This document shows positions 33,481-47,300 of a stretch of 64,000 nucleotides of DNA, piece by piece. Below the pieces are notes generated by a model that saw only the letters and a program-made list of their open reading frames with translations, had not been told where the DNA came from and ran no database searches. Source of the stretch: Sipunculus nudus. Its lineage: Eukaryota; Annelida; Sipuncula; Golfingiida; Sipunculidae. The stretch spans positions 86,715,056 through 86,779,055 of the forward strand of contig CM049310.1 in the NCBI GenBank assembly GCA_026874595.1. Reading direction: 5' to 3'. The position numbers and the translations under genes were made by a program. Within the stretch, counting starts at the first letter, position 1; each line of letters begins with the position of its first letter.

Positions 33481-34060
33481 AAAAAAAACCACTGTTGCCG
33501 GAATGCTTCAGCCAGGCATTAAGACTGTAAGAGTATAGTATTAAGCTTTAGCTACTGATTTATAAGATGATGGGAACATTTTGCAGTTTATTTTATGGAA
33601 TCATAGCAATAAACTTAGTTTCCTAGATATCTGAATATTTTTATATGAATCACCAGATATAAAAGCAAATGTTTGTTCTCATAATATGTGGATGTGTACC
33701 TGGATTTAGGATGGCTTTTTTTTTTATTACAAGACCTTTAGTCATGCTTTCTGCATTTCTTTTCTTTCAGGTTTTGCAGTTTACCTACCCTGCTGATCCC
33801 ATTGAAAAGCAGAGTGATAATAAAAAATATTGGACTCACACTTTTTACATTTGCATATCTATAAATCTAACATGAGGGCCTGAAAATGCCTTTTGAATTG
33901 TTTTGGACATTCATTACTGTAACATCCTTTGGAGAATTTGCTACAAGTTTGGTCTCTTATTGGAGGATGTGTGATATCAAATGTCAGAATTGTCAGATAT
34001 CCATTATGTCCGCCAGTTAGCCACCTTAGAAATCCTTTTGTCAGTGCAGTTTCAGTGATT
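33481..34060. other. Intergenic, no recognisable gene
   Basis: AT-rich spacer between two family B elements. Short open frames without domains. Confidence 0.4.
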
Positions 34061-34062
34061 TT

Positions 34063-34555
34063 TAGCTCAGCTGACTTTTAGTCATGCTGTACGTGCTATA
34101 GCGATGGGTCTTTGTCCATCGTCCTTCCGTCTGTCAGTCCGGCCGTTAGCAGGGCACAAATTGTAACTGTAAGGGCGAGGTACATGAACCCTATGCAGTC
34201 TTAGAGGTTCTAAAAAAAGATCTCCTTGCAGATCTGAAATTAGGTCACTGTGACCTACATTCTCTGAGTTACGGGGTGTGTTTGCACCCACCAGAATTAA
34301 TTCTTATAGCCAAAATAATCATCCCAAACCTTACATGTCAATAGAGGAACAAACCTTTTGATATTTAGGTCTTAGGGTCAAAGGTCAATGTCACAGGACC
34401 AGCTTCTTGAAAAAATTTGTGGATGCATTTCAAGTCAGACTTTTCATCCCAAACCTTCCATTTTCCAAGTATGGTCAGATACCATATGGTATACCATCAG
34501 GCTTTAAATACAGGTCATGCTTGTCAGCTGAGCGTCATGACCCATGGGTCACTTG
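34063..34555 (+). mobile_element. Family B Helitron-like element, short complete copy
   Basis: Runs from TAGCTCAGCTGAC (34063) to the 3' palindromic hairpin GACCCATGGGTC (34539-34550), ending ACTTG before T. It is about 493 bp, with AGGGTCAAAGGTCAATGTCACAGG internally. Both ends carry CAGCTGAGC in opposite orientation. It has no coding capacity. Confidence 0.7.
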
Positions 34556-34673
34556 TTTATGGACACAACCTATTAATTAGTGTCTTTTTCAGCTTATAAA
34601 TGATTTATGATGAAATTGTCAAGCTGAATCATTAAATTTTCCACAAGAATCATCCTAGGCAAGGGTTTTTTTT

Positions 34674-37600
34674 TAGCTCAGCTGACTGTAAGTCATCTGA
34701 TGTATAGGTATGGCGCTTTGTCCGTCGTCTGTCTGGCCGTCCGGCTAAGGGCGTCTGGCCGTCCGGTTGTCCGTTAGCAGGGCACAAATTGTAACCGCTG
34801 AACCTAGGAGCCTGTAACTGAAATCCTATGAAGGTTCATAAAAAATCTCCTTGGATACCTGAAATTAGGTCACTGCGTCCTATATCTTCCGAGCCATAGG
34901 GCTTGTAAGTACCCCCCAGAATAATAAAAAAATTGATACAAAACCTCCAATAACTTATTTAGTAATTAATGCATGGATTGTCATGAAACTTGCCTTGAAT
35001 ATTGAACATGACTAGTTTTGTCAGTTTCCTGTGGTGGCGCCACATGTATTTTTTCTTATTTTTACGAATATTTTTCTATTTTTAGCTCAGATGACTTATA
35101 GTCGTGGTCCATCCGTCTGTGGTGCCATCCGTCTGTCAGTTCGTCCGTAGATGTGGCTCATTTTGAAACCGTAAGACCTAGGAATCTGAAATTCGGCATA
35201 ATGTTAGATGTCCCGAAGATCTCCTACCAAGCCGAAAACTGGGTCTTTGTGACTCTGTTCCTTTTGAGAAATTAAGGAAAAACCTCAATTTTTTATTGAA
35301 AAACCTATTTTCACACTTCAGGACTGCCTAATATCAAAACCACTCTTCTGTTTTTCCTTATATTTACCATAAATATTCCTCTATATGTACATGCCAGAAA
35401 TAAGGTCTGTATTATATAATTTCAAAAAATTATGGGCTCGACATTATGCATTTTGTAAACAATCAGGAAAGATATTTAATCACTTAACACAAAACACGTT
35501 AAAGCTAAGGACTTTTTTTCCAGTTATATAACTTTAATTAATCAAAATTAAATTGTATACCCAAAATAAGATCAAAATCTTTTTAAATTTTTTTAAAATA
35601 TTTGCAAAAATAAAAAATTGGTACCTTCAATTTTGCCTAACTTTGACCATGGCACGTTTTTTTTTGACAGTATATTTGATTTAATTTTCACAGCCAGGTT
35701 ACATATGGATTTAATCTGATGAATTTTGAAATTTGAAAGTATTAGCTTAAAAAATAGTCTAGCTATTGAAGTTTTTTAGAGGCCTTAATGTATTTGTATT
35801 TTCTAGCATCATGACCCCACTTTTGTTTACTACAACTTTGCCTGGTAATCCAAAAATTGGCATAATATTAGATGTCCCTAAGATCTCCTTCCAAGCCAAA
35901 AACTGGGTCTCTGTGACCTTTATCCTTTTAGAAATTGAGGAAAACCTCAATTTTTATTAGCTCAGCTGACTTTCAGTCATGCTGAGCTATAGCGATCACT
36001 CTTTGTCCGTCTGTCCATCTGTCCGTCTGTCTGTCCGTCTGTCCGTTAACCAGGCACAAATCGTAACCGCTGGACCTAGAATCTTGTAACATGACATTCT
36101 GAGAGGTCGATGTAAAATCTCCTTGAAAACCAGAAATTAGGTCTCTGTTACCCATATCCTTCGAGCTATGGGGCCCCAAAGTACCCCCTAGAATAGTGAA
36201 AAATTTCATACAAAAACTTCAATATCTCATTAACTACATCACTGATGGTCATAATTTTTGGCATACATATTGATCATGAGATGTTCCATCAGTTCCTGCA
36301 GACTGGTGGCGCCACCTGTATTTTTCGATTTTTAACGATTTTTAGCTCAGCTGACTATAAGTCATCTGAGCTATAGTCGTGGTCCATTGTCCGTCGTCCG
36401 TCCGTCCGTCCGTCCGTAGATGTGGCACGTTTTGAAACCGTAAGACCTAGGAATCCAAAATTCAGCATAATGTTAGATGTCCCCAAGATCTCCTACCAAG
36501 CCGAAAACTGGGTCTTTGCGACTTCGTTCCTTTGAGAAATTAAGGAAAAACCTCAATTTTTTATTAAAAACCTATTTTCACACTTCAGGACTGCCTAATA
36601 TCAAAACCACTCATCTGTTTTCCCTCATATTTACCATAAATATTCTTCTATATAGTTCCTATGTACATGCCAGAAATTATGTCTGTATTATATAATTTAA
36701 AAAAGTTATGGGCCCAAACATAATGCATTTTGTAAAAAATCAGGAAAGATATTTGATCACTTAACACAAAACCTGTTTAAGCTATGGACTTTTTTTCCAG
36801 TAATATAACTTTAATTTATCAAAATTAAATTGTATACCCAAAATTAGATCAAAATCTTTTAAATTTTTTAAAATATTAACAAAAATAAAAAATTGGTACC
36901 TTAAATTTTGCCCAACTTTGACCATGGCACGTTTTTTTACTGTAAGTACTGTGGATTTAATTTTCTCAGCATGTTTTTGTTAGCATTTTGTCTGTTAACA
37001 CCAAAAATTTGAAACCAGTTGATCAAAAACTGTAGATTTTATTCAAGTTTTCAAGCACCATGTAACAAATTGTTTACATCAAGCTAGTGTTATGCAGTTT
37101 GCAAGAGCTCAGCTCCCCAGGTTCAGCTCTCAGTTCCTAAAATTTGGCATACAATTAGATGTCTCCAAAATTCCCTACCATGCCAAGAATTTGGTCACTA
37201 GGACTTAATACCTTCGAAATATTAATGAAAAACTTCATTTTTCCATTAAAAACCCATTGTTACACTTCAAGACTGCCTAATATCAAAACCACTGATGTGA
37301 CTTTAATCATATATTATATACATATTTTTCTATACATTCTCTATGCATATGCCAGAAATGATGTCAGTATTGCGTAATTGTTTTAAGTTATGGGCCCAAA
37401 CATAATGCACTATGTAAAAAATCAAGAAATATATTTACTCCCTTAACAAGGGGATTGCTGAAGCTAGAGTTTTTTTGCCAGGGATGTAACATTATTTAAT
37501 CAAGATTCAATTGAATACCCCAAATTAGTCCTGAATTTTTCAAATTTTACATGTTATTAGTATCAATATAAAATTAGTACCTTAAATTTTGCCCAACTTT

Positions 37601-38960
37601 GACCATCGCACATTTGTTTCCTGTGAGCACGGTTGATATAATTTTCATATCATGCACACAAGGATTTCAGCTTTTTAGTTTAGAAAGCTGAAAGAAATTG
37701 GCCAAAATTGTAGCTTTTATTAATGTTTTTATGAGACCATGTCAGACCTTAACTCTCTCCAGCCCCTCTTGAGTCACCTGTATGTTGACCTTGTTGAACT
37801 TTCAGCAAATTATGCATGCTTGAGGGGAGCCATACACTATTGCAGATAGGCAGCTTATGGCCAGCCACAGTTGATCCAGGTGTCCAACCCAACTCATCTA
37901 GTAGTTTTAACCAACAACATAACAATTAACAATAAATTAATGATTTTTAATTGTTTTTTAATAACAAATTAAAGAAAAATAAAAAAGAATTTGTTAGTTT
38001 ATAATAACAGGAAATCAACTTGCAGTTACTGATGATAAAAGAATCTTGTATCGATGGATAGAATGTCACGTACTCCAAATAACACCATGCAGTCACCTAT
38101 GGTATTTTTCAGTTCAATTTTAATGATAAAAAAGTAAATCATATTATTCATTACTAATCATTAGGGATCATATGAAGGAAATTAATGATAGACAAAGATG
38201 CAGTTGATATTATTAATCTAGATTCCTACTGTGTCTAGTGTGTACATTGATGTGAAATTAGTCCAAAATGAATATATTACATTTTTTTTTAATATAAATA
38301 AAAGCCATAAAACCAGGTACTTTTGATCATAATTTAAATGTGTGAATTTTGTATATTCTGGATTCTCAACATAATTGTTTGGTGAAAACTGAATAAATGC
38401 CAGTAATGGTGGGAAAACTTTGCAATTGTATTTAAATACGAATATGAATATGTACTCCATTATAAAATGTCTTGCATAAAGAATTGGAATTCAGGTAAAA
38501 ATGAAAGTATATGAATACCAGTGCAAATACTTTCAAAATGTATTCATGAATGCATTCATGAATATATTCTTTAATATTATTTTAATAATCATTTCAGTTA
38601 TATTTCATTTTTAAAAATCATAAGATTCTCTTATTATTTTTAATAAAAATTATACTTGGGACAATATTTGTAATTTTTTTTTAATAAATAGTTAAACTCA
38701 TATTATATGTTCTGCTTATAAGTTATATGGCCAAGTCAAAATCTGTGTGACAATAGTACTCCATTTGTTAATAAAATAAATGAAATCAATCCTCTTCCCT
38801 GTCTCCAAAGATAATATCATAATCATACATAAGCTAAACACCAACAACTCATAATAAAGCTTATATTTATTACCACACCAAACCAGCATATGCCTCATTC
38901 CTAAATCATATTTTTTAATCATATATAACAGCTGAGCGCCGTGACCCATAGGTCCCTTGT
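34674..38960 (+). mobile_element. Stack of family B 5' ends with 700-bp internal units
   Basis: Four family B 5' ends occur in direct order (34674, 35093, 35958, 36343). The only recognisable family 3' end following them is near 38929-38960 (CAGCTGAGCGCCGTGACCCA, then TAGGTCCCTTG). The later three-quarters carries a ~700-bp unit three times (about 35160-35950, 36420-37130 and 37135-37735), recognised by 'actgcctaatatcaaaaccact' at 35324, 36590 and 37273. GTGGCGCCAC cores lie near 35033 and 36304. This looks like serial insertion or tandem replication products. Confidence 0.6.
37740..38925. other. AT-rich sequence without recognisable gene
   Basis: Low-complexity AT-rich DNA between the last 700-bp unit and the family B 3' end. 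Possibly internal to that element stack. Nothing else seen. Confidence 0.4.
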
Positions 38961-41110
38961 TTTCTCTGTTTTTGAGACCTTTAAAAATGTGAACATCTGT
39001 TAACAGGGCACAAATCGTATAGACTGGACCTAGAACCTTCATTCTTGAAACAGTGAGAGACCTATGAAAAAGTCTCTATGAAAACCAGAAATTAGGTCTC
39101 TGTTACCCATATCCTCCGAGCTATGGGGCCCCAAAGTACCCCCCCCCCCCAGAATAGTCAAAAATTTCATACAAAAACTTCAATATCTCATTAACTACAT
39201 CACTGATGGTCATGATTTTTGGCATACATATTGATCATGAGATGTTTCATCAGTTTCTGCAGACTGGTGGCGCCACCTGTATTTTTCGATTTTTTTACGA
39301 ATTGTTTTCTCTATTTTTGAGACTTTTAAAAATGAGAAAACATCTGTTAACAGGGCACAAATCATAAAGACTGGACCTAGAATCTTCATTCTTGACACAG
39401 TGAGAGACCTATGAAAAGTCTCCATGGAAACCTAAAATACGGTCTCTGTAACCCATATCCTTTGAGCTATGGCACTCCAAAGTACAGCTCAGTATAATGG
39501 AAAATTTGATACAAAAGCTAAAGTATCTGAACAACTAATGCAAAGATCACCATATTTGTTTGCATGGATATTGATCATGGAGTGTTTCATCAGCTTCTGC
39601 AGACTGGTGGCACCACCTGTATTTGTTCGGGTTTTTTTTTACAAATTTTTTTCTCTATTTTTTTTAGACCTTTAAAGCTATGAACATCTGTTAAGAGGGC
39701 ACAAATCATAACAACTGAACCTAGAATCTTCATTCTTGAAACAGTGAGAGACCTATAAAAAGTCTCTATGGAAACCAGAAATTAGGTCTCTGTTACCCAT
39801 ATCCTTCGAGCAATGGGGCCCCAAAGTACCCCCCAGAATAGTCACATATTTTATACAAAAACTTCAATATCTCATTAACTACATCACTGATGGTCATGAT
39901 TTTTGGCATACATATTGATCATGAGATGTTTCATCATTTTTTGCAGACTGGTGGCGCCACCTGTATTTTTCGATTTTTTTACGAATTGTTTTCTCTATTT
40001 TTGAGACTTCTGCAGACTGGTGGCACCACCTGTATGTGTTCGGGTTTTTTTACGATTTTTTTTTCTCTATTTTTTTAGACCTTTAAAGCTATGAACATCT
40101 GTTAACAGGGAACAATCATAACAATTGGACCTAGAATCTTCATTCTCGACACACAGGGAGACCCGTGAAAAGTCTCCATGGAAACCTGAGATTAGGTCTC
40201 TGTTACCCATATCCTTTAAGCTGTATGGCTCCAAATTACCCCTAAGAATAATGAAAAATTTGATACAAAAACTGCAGTATCTCAATAACTGTAACACTGA
40301 TGGTCATGATTTTTGGCATACATATTGATCATGAGGTGTTCCATCAGTTTCTGCAGACTGGGTGCCCCACCTCAATTTTTTTTTCAAAATTTTACGATTT
40401 TTTTTCTCTATTTTTGAGACCTTTAGAGATGTGGTTATCTGTATACAGGGTACAAATCGTAATAACTGGACCTAGAATCTTCATTCTTGTCATGCAAGGA
40501 GGCCCATGAACAGTGTCTGTGGAAACCTGAAATTAGGTCTCTGTTTCCCATATCCTTTAAGCTATAGGACTCCGAAGTATTCCTCGAATAATGGACAATT
40601 TGATACAAAAGCTGAAGTATCTCAACAACTAATGCAGAGATCACCATGATTCTTTGCATGGATATTGATATTGGCGTGTTTCATCAGTTTCTCCAGACTG
40701 GTGGTGCCACCTATATTTTATTTAATATTTCAAATTTTTTTCTCTATTTTGAGACCTTTAACGATGCTGTCATCTGTTAACGTGGCACAAATTGTAACAA
40801 CTGGACCTAGAATCTTCATTCTTGTCATGCAAGGAGGCCTATGAAAAGTGTCTGTGGAAACCTAAAATTAGGTCTACGTTACCCATATCCATATCCATAC
40901 CCATATACCCATAGCTATAGGACTCCGAAGTATCCCTCAGAATAATGGAAAATTTGATACAAAAGCTAAAGTCTCTGAACAACTAATGCAGGGATCACCA
41001 TGATTCTTTGCATGGATATTGACCAGTAAGTGTTTTTATTAGTTTCTGCAGACTGGTGGAGCCAACTGTATTTTTTTTTGTTTCGCATTTTTTCTCTATT
41101 TTTGAGATAT
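38960..41110 (+). repeat. Tandem array of ~340-bp family B internal units
   Basis: About six units each contain the phrases TCTGTTAACAGGGCACAAAT, GACCTAGAATCTTCATTCTTG, ATTAGGTCTCTGTTACCCAT and a GTGGCGCCAC or variant core. Cores lie at 39267, 39601 (GGTGGCACCACC), 39950, 40019, 40361 (degenerate) and 40701. Unit lengths vary from ~330 to 350, with partial duplications around 39960-40040. Confidence 0.8.
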
Positions 41111-41176
41111 ATAAATTCAGATACAATCTTTGCCTGTTGGTTAATCTGTTTTATGCTTCAGTTGAATGGGTATATA

Positions 41177-42258
41177 CAGTAGAATGCCTGTATTACGGTC
41201 ACCGTCGGGACTGGATGAAAGTGGCCTTAATACAGGAGTGGCCGTTATACAGGACTTGACCAGGATAGGGGGTTAAAATGTAACACGAAACCAAGTTCAA
41301 ATCTTGATTACAATCAACAAAATAAACGTATATACAGAGTATTAGTTTAATTACTATAATATAAAAAAATAAAATATTTACAAACACGTCAACCCTATTC
41401 ATAACAATTACCAACAATATATACAATTATGTTTTGAACTTGAGTTCGGCCGACACTATAGATTTCTGCTAGTTGTCGGCTGCTTTTCCCTCACTCTTCC
41501 TGATCAGATCTACCTTTTCTTTGAGAGCAAGTTCATGTCTTTTCTTGGTCGCCATAATGGTCAATGTGATTGGGACAGAGTATGCGTAACATTTTATACA
41601 CGTAACAATGCTTATTTTGCATTCATAATTATTCATGTATGTGTAAATAGTGCGATGTTTGCCGCACTGTTTCCGTTTTATGTACGTTTTCACAAGGACA
41701 TTTAAGAAAGCTTAAAGATCCACAGTTTGACTAACGTTTTTCTGATGACATAATCATCGGGACCCGGTGGTTGCCATTCGTCAATTAAATGACAAATACC
41801 CTGATTAATATCCGGCTCGCACGACTGATTCCCAAACATACACACATGTGGAAACACATGCCTTACTATTGTGCATACTAATGAGGCTGAGTGGGGTAGT
41901 ACGACGCTGGCTACGTGTCAAACAACTCAGTCACGGTCGAGTGGTTACCTTTATCCAAGCACTCATTAACAGACAGGAATATGTGAGAGTGGACACTTGT
42001 GTAATGATATTGAGTTCAGAAGCGGCCGCTGGATCTGTTGAGCCCATGTCACGGAGTCACTGCCCCTGACCGTAAAAAGAGGCGTTTCCCGGCCTGCAGG
42101 ACCGAGAGACCTGGCCGTAATACGAAATAGAGGAGTGACCGTAGTTAACAACAAAATGATTATGAAATATAACGGTCGAAAATTCGGGACCGGAAAATCA
42201 GACCGTTATACACGTATTGACCGTTATTGAGGCGTGGCCGTTAGCAGGCGTTCTACTG
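41177..42258 (-). mobile_element. pogo/Tigger-type (Tc1/mariner) deletion derivative
   Basis: The terminal inverted repeat CAGTAGAATGCCTG at 41177 is matched by CAGGCGTTCTACTG at 42245-42258, with a TA duplication on each side (41175-41176 and 42259-42260). The 1082-bp interior keeps only the start of a transposase on the minus strand. It lies within degraded family B sequence, so it is a younger insertion. Confidence 0.88.
41400..41555 (-). pseudogene. CENP-B/pogo-type transposase remnant
   Basis: Starting at ATG 41555 the minus strand reads MATKKRHELALKEKVDLIRK and then SEGK, the first helix-turn-helix (CENP-B N-terminal/psq type) of pogo-family transposases. A frameshift then occurs near 41475; in the other frame the family-like RQLAEIYSVGRTQVQNI follows. 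The rest of the transposase, including the DDE catalytic domain, is missing. Confidence 0.8.
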
Positions 42259-42260
42259 TA

Positions 42261-43150
42261 CTGCCATTCAGTGATTAAAATTTCCTTTTCCGAATCTCTT
42301 CCCAGTCAGCTGAGCGTAATGACCCATGGGTCACTTGTAAAAATCATTTTTACACTTCAGGAATGCCTAATATCAAAACCACTCACTTTTTTTCTTCATA
42401 TTTTCCATAAATAATTGTCTATATACAACCTATGTACACGCCAAACATAAGCACTTTTAAAATTTTGCCCAACTTTGACCATGGCATGTTTTTTTCTTGT
42501 AAGTATATTTGATTTAATTTTCACAGCCAGTTTACATATGGATTTAATCTGATTATTTTTGAAATTTGAAAGTATAAGCTTAAAAATAGTCTACCTATTG
42601 AAGTTTTTTTAGAGGCCTTAATGTATTTGAATTTTCTAGCATCATGACCCCACTTTTGTTTACTACAGCTTTGCCTGGTTATAAAATAAATGGCATAATG
42701 TTAGATGTCATAGTAAATATTCATATTCTTCCATACATTTCCTATGACATACCAAAATTTAGGTCAGTATTACATTATTTGTTGAAGTTATATAGGCCTA
42801 AACATAATGCACCTTGTAAAAAAATCAGGAAATATATTTACTCACCTAACATAAGAATTGCTGATGCTAGAGACTTTTTTTTTCAAGGATATACCTTCAT
42901 TTAATCAAGATTCAATTGTATACCCAAAATTAGATCTGAAATTTGCAATTTTTTAAGTTAATAGCATAAATATAAAATCAGTACCTTAAATTTTGCCAAA
43001 CTTTGGCCACGGGACTTTTTTTCTGTAAGTACTGTGGATTTTATTTTCACAGCATGTACACGTAAGGATTTAATCTGTTAAAATATGAAATTTGAAAATA
43101 AAAGCTGCAAAATTAGACTAGTTATTGAATTTTTTTTGGAGGCTCTTGTT
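42261..43150 (+). repeat. Family B 3' end followed by a 700-bp-unit copy
   Basis: CAGCTGAGCGTAATGACCCA then TGGGTCACTTG ends at 42337 (family B 3' hairpin). It is followed directly by another copy of the 700-bp unit (TTTACACTTCAGGAATGCCT near 42350, to ~43150). Confidence 0.6.
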
Positions 43151-44055
43151 GTATTTTCTTTATTTGTCCACTTTGGTCACTGTAAGTCATTCAGTGCAGC
43201 TCTCTCTGCTCCCCAGGCTGTTGTTATGTAATCCCATCAGTCGGGCAAGCCCTCTCTCTTGTTGAGCTTGATCAGGCTGCCTGCAGTTAATACCACAGGG
43301 AGCCTTTCTCTCCCCTCCCCCCCCCCCCCCCCCCCATTCTGTTGACAGACCTGTACTATAAACAAGATGTATCTTATAATTTCACATTTTTTCAGTGATG
43401 AGCAGTAACAACAGAGATCCCTCCCCCACCCATCCCTTCAATACACAGGACTAATAAACAGGACGAATCTTATAATTTTAATGTTAATTAAATTCTTTTT
43501 GTTGAGACTTGGACAATTTTGATTTTTTTAAAGAAAAAAATGTTCAGGAATTTATTCCTAATATTCAAATGTGTTAAAATATTAGGACCTAATGCAAGTG
43601 CTAACTGACAAGATTTAAGAAGATATAAATACTTGGTAGCATTTCATTCATATCTCTTAAAGTTGGCCGGGCCTAGGTGTGAATAACACTGTTAAACTTA
43701 GTTTTAAAATTAGGAATATTGGTCAAACATTGTGGGATTAATTTTTAACTCATAGGTGCAAATATTTAACTTTTGAAAACCTAATTACCTTCACACATTA
43801 TTTGTTTTTGAAATGGAACTTTTATCTGACACTTACCGTAGGCCCATTTTTTCCCTTGGTGCATCTCTGAATGGTTTCAGGCCAAAGGTTTCATTTATTA
43901 CTATACACAGTCCATATGCTTTAGCTCATGTCCATTATTCTATAATTTACAGAGTTTCATTTTGGGCCATTTTCTCTTAGGTTTTCATATGGTAATATGC
44001 ATGAAAAACCATGAGAAATAAAAATATTTTGCAGTTAATTATTTTTTCCAAAATT
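43151..44055. other. Intergenic, no recognisable gene
   Basis: Contains a C-rich run at 43314-43336. Otherwise AT-rich and without identifiable features. Confidence 0.4.
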
Positions 44056-44374
44056 CAACTGAGCCACATGACCAATGGGTCCCTTGTTAGGCTCAGCTGA
44101 CTGTAAGCACAAATCATAACTGCTGGTTCTAGAAACTTCTAAGTGAACATCCAGGGATGTCAATAAAAATCTCTTTGGAAGCCTGAAATTAGGTCACTGC
44201 AAACTACATCCTCCGAGCTATGGGGCTTGTAAATACCCCCAGAATAATAAAAGATTTAATACAAAACCCCAGATATCTTGATAAATAATGCATGGATTGT
44301 CATGAAACTTGCCTTGATTATTGACCATGACTAGTTTTGTCAGTTCCCGAAAAGTGGTTGCGCCACCTGTATTT

Positions 44375-47300
44375 TTTAGCGAACCTGTGACCTTATGCGA
44401 TGGTGCGGGGTCGTCCATCGTGTGTCGTGCGTCAGGCGTCGTCTGTACGTTAACCATAGCTATCTCAAAAACGGCAGGAGCTAGCATATCCAATTTTTTT
44501 GCAAATAATCAGTCATCCAAAAAACTATATCGGATTTTGTTTATTTTTTTTCTAACTACATTTTCTTAGATTTTATAGTGAAAAAGCTAAAATATCTTTA
44601 AAAACCTTCTTCTCCGAAACTGTCCAGCCAAATTGTCCAATATTTCACAGAAATGATCCCTGGAACAATCTTACTCAAGTTTGTTCGAATGGTTCCAGTT
44701 CTGAGATTTTTGGCCGAGTTACAGGAGGTTAGACTTTGTTAACTGTGCAAAAAAGCATATTAAAATTTAAATCTCAGAAACGGCTGGAGCTATCATCACC
44801 AAATTATATGACAATGTTGGTCACATAGGTCATATCTGAGATTGAGGCATTGGTGGCGCCATCAAGATCGGCCTTTTTTGTACAGGGTCATCAGTGCATG
44901 TACCACACTGAGGGCTACAAAAAAACTTCTTCTCTGAAACCATATGGCCAAAATGTTAAATATCGCACAGAAATAATCCTAGGGTAGTGCTTTCTGAAAT
45001 ATTGTTCAAATGGTCTCTTTTCAGTGAATTTGGCTAAGTTATGGGAAGCTGAATTAAGTCATATGCCATAACAGCCCATGTTAGCTCAGTGGCTACATAG
45101 ATCGTCTTCTCAAAAACCACTGGGCCAAATTCTTAAATCTCACACATTAATTATCCACAGATGATGTTAATTCAAGTTTGTTCAAATGATTTTGTTTCAG
45201 TGCTTTTTTGCTGAGTTACGGGAAGCTGAACAGCCAGTTTGCTGTATCTTCCTATATGAGTTATAAACCTGCGAAACGTTTTTTGACTGATGCCACTGAA
45301 GCCAGTTTGTTAAATATTTTACAAAAATTATCCCTACAATAATTCTAATAATAATTGTCATTAATGGTTCCACATGAATGATTTTTGACTGAATTATGGA
45401 GATTGAATTGAGTCATTTTACCATATATGTTAGCTGTGTTATGCTGTTACATCTAGCCTGGCACCAGTTTATCAGCATCTATTACATCATGCCACTAGAC
45501 ATTTAGATTTCAGGTTATCTTTGGTTAATATAGACAAGAAAGTTTTTTTAAAGCTTTTAAAAAATTTCAAAAAATTAGATTTATGATTTAAGTTATTCAT
45601 CATACCAGGCAATGTTACAATCATGGATATTCAGCTCTCTGTGGCTATATAAAGACAACTGTACGTGGATTATAATTTATTGGTATCCCTACTCAACTTA
45701 ATTCAAGAATTTGCCATCAATGAGATATATCTGTATTTTAATTTTGCATACAGTATGCATCCGTAATAATTTTACATATATTCCTGATTTCTTTTTTTTA
45801 TAAAAAGTCAGCTGAAAAGCATTTTGTATTGGGAAAATAAATTTCAAAGTTATTTCAAGTAGGGACCACTTTTGGCAGATTGCCAGTGCCTTGATGTTGG
45901 CAAGATGATGTCAGCTCTATAAATAGTTTTGGCACAGTGCCAGGATTGGAAAAAGTGCAGCCAGGTATAGGTCAAGAGTTCACTCAGTGCAGTAGCTGAA
46001 TTCTATTTATAGCTTTAGCAGACTGCTCACTGCATCATATTTGGCACCAAAGTTCAGCCTGAATCTATTTATAGATTCGGCAGACTGCCAACTGTGTCAG
46101 ATTATGCAACAGGTCAAGAGTTCACTCAGTGCAGCCAGGTACAGGTCAAATGTTCACTCAGTCTAACCAGGTGCAGGTCAAAAGTTCACTCAGTGCAGTA
46201 GCTTGAGGCAGCAATTTGTCACAGGTCACTCGGGGGCAACTGCCTTACTCGCCTAAGCCTGGTTAGCCCAGTGCATCAAACTCTGGGGAAGTTTGATGTA
46301 TTGGACTGATATTTTGACCTGTCTATTTGTCTTTGATGGTATTCTCATTTACAAGACAGGTGGTGCCACTTACATTGACTTTTGCAGTTAGCATGTGTAT
46401 CGATCTCCCATAGCTCTTTATCATACGCATAAATGGTGGTGCCACCTGCAACCATTTTTGCACAGCGTCCATCTGTTCATCTGCCTTTGGATAAAAGCAC
46501 TCATATCTCGGAAGTGGTTTGACTTATCCACCTGATATTTTGCAGGTTTATACATACTGGACAGCTTTCTTGATTTTATGACAGGTGGCGCCACCTACAC
46601 TCAAATTTACGCTGCAGACATCCAAGCTTATATTTCAGGAACCATTTACCGATTGGGTAAAAATTTTGCATGTGTATAGATCTCCCATAGCTCTTTATCA
46701 TACGCAAAAGCTGTGGCGCCACCTGCAATCATTTTTGCACAGCGTCCGTCTGTTTGTTTGCCTTGGGATAAAATCACTCATATCTCGGTAGTGGTTTGAC
46801 ATATCTGCCTAAAATTTTGCAGGTTTATACATCTTGGATAGCTTTCTGGATTTTGTGGCAGGTGGCGCCACCTACATTTATGTATACGCTGCAGATATTC
46901 AGGCTAATATCTCAGGACTGATTTAACATATCCCCCTGAAATTTAGCATGTGTATAGATCTCACATAATTTTTAATCATACGCAAAATTGGTGGCGCCAC
47001 CTGCCACCATTTTTTCACAGCGTCCATCTGTTTGTCTACCGTTGGCTAAAATCACTCATATCTCAGTAGTGGTGTGACTTATCTGCCTAAAATTTTGCAT
47101 GTTTATAAATCTTGGACAGCTTTCTGGATTTTGTGGTAGGTGGCGCAACCTACATACACATTTTGGCTGCAGAAATCGAGGCTATTATGCAACACACCTC
47201 ACTCTATTTCCCCTTGCCACTCAATCCATGCCTCACTTTACCTTTCCCACTCTGATTTTGGAGGATACATGTAGTCGCTTGTTGACTACCCACATTCTAG

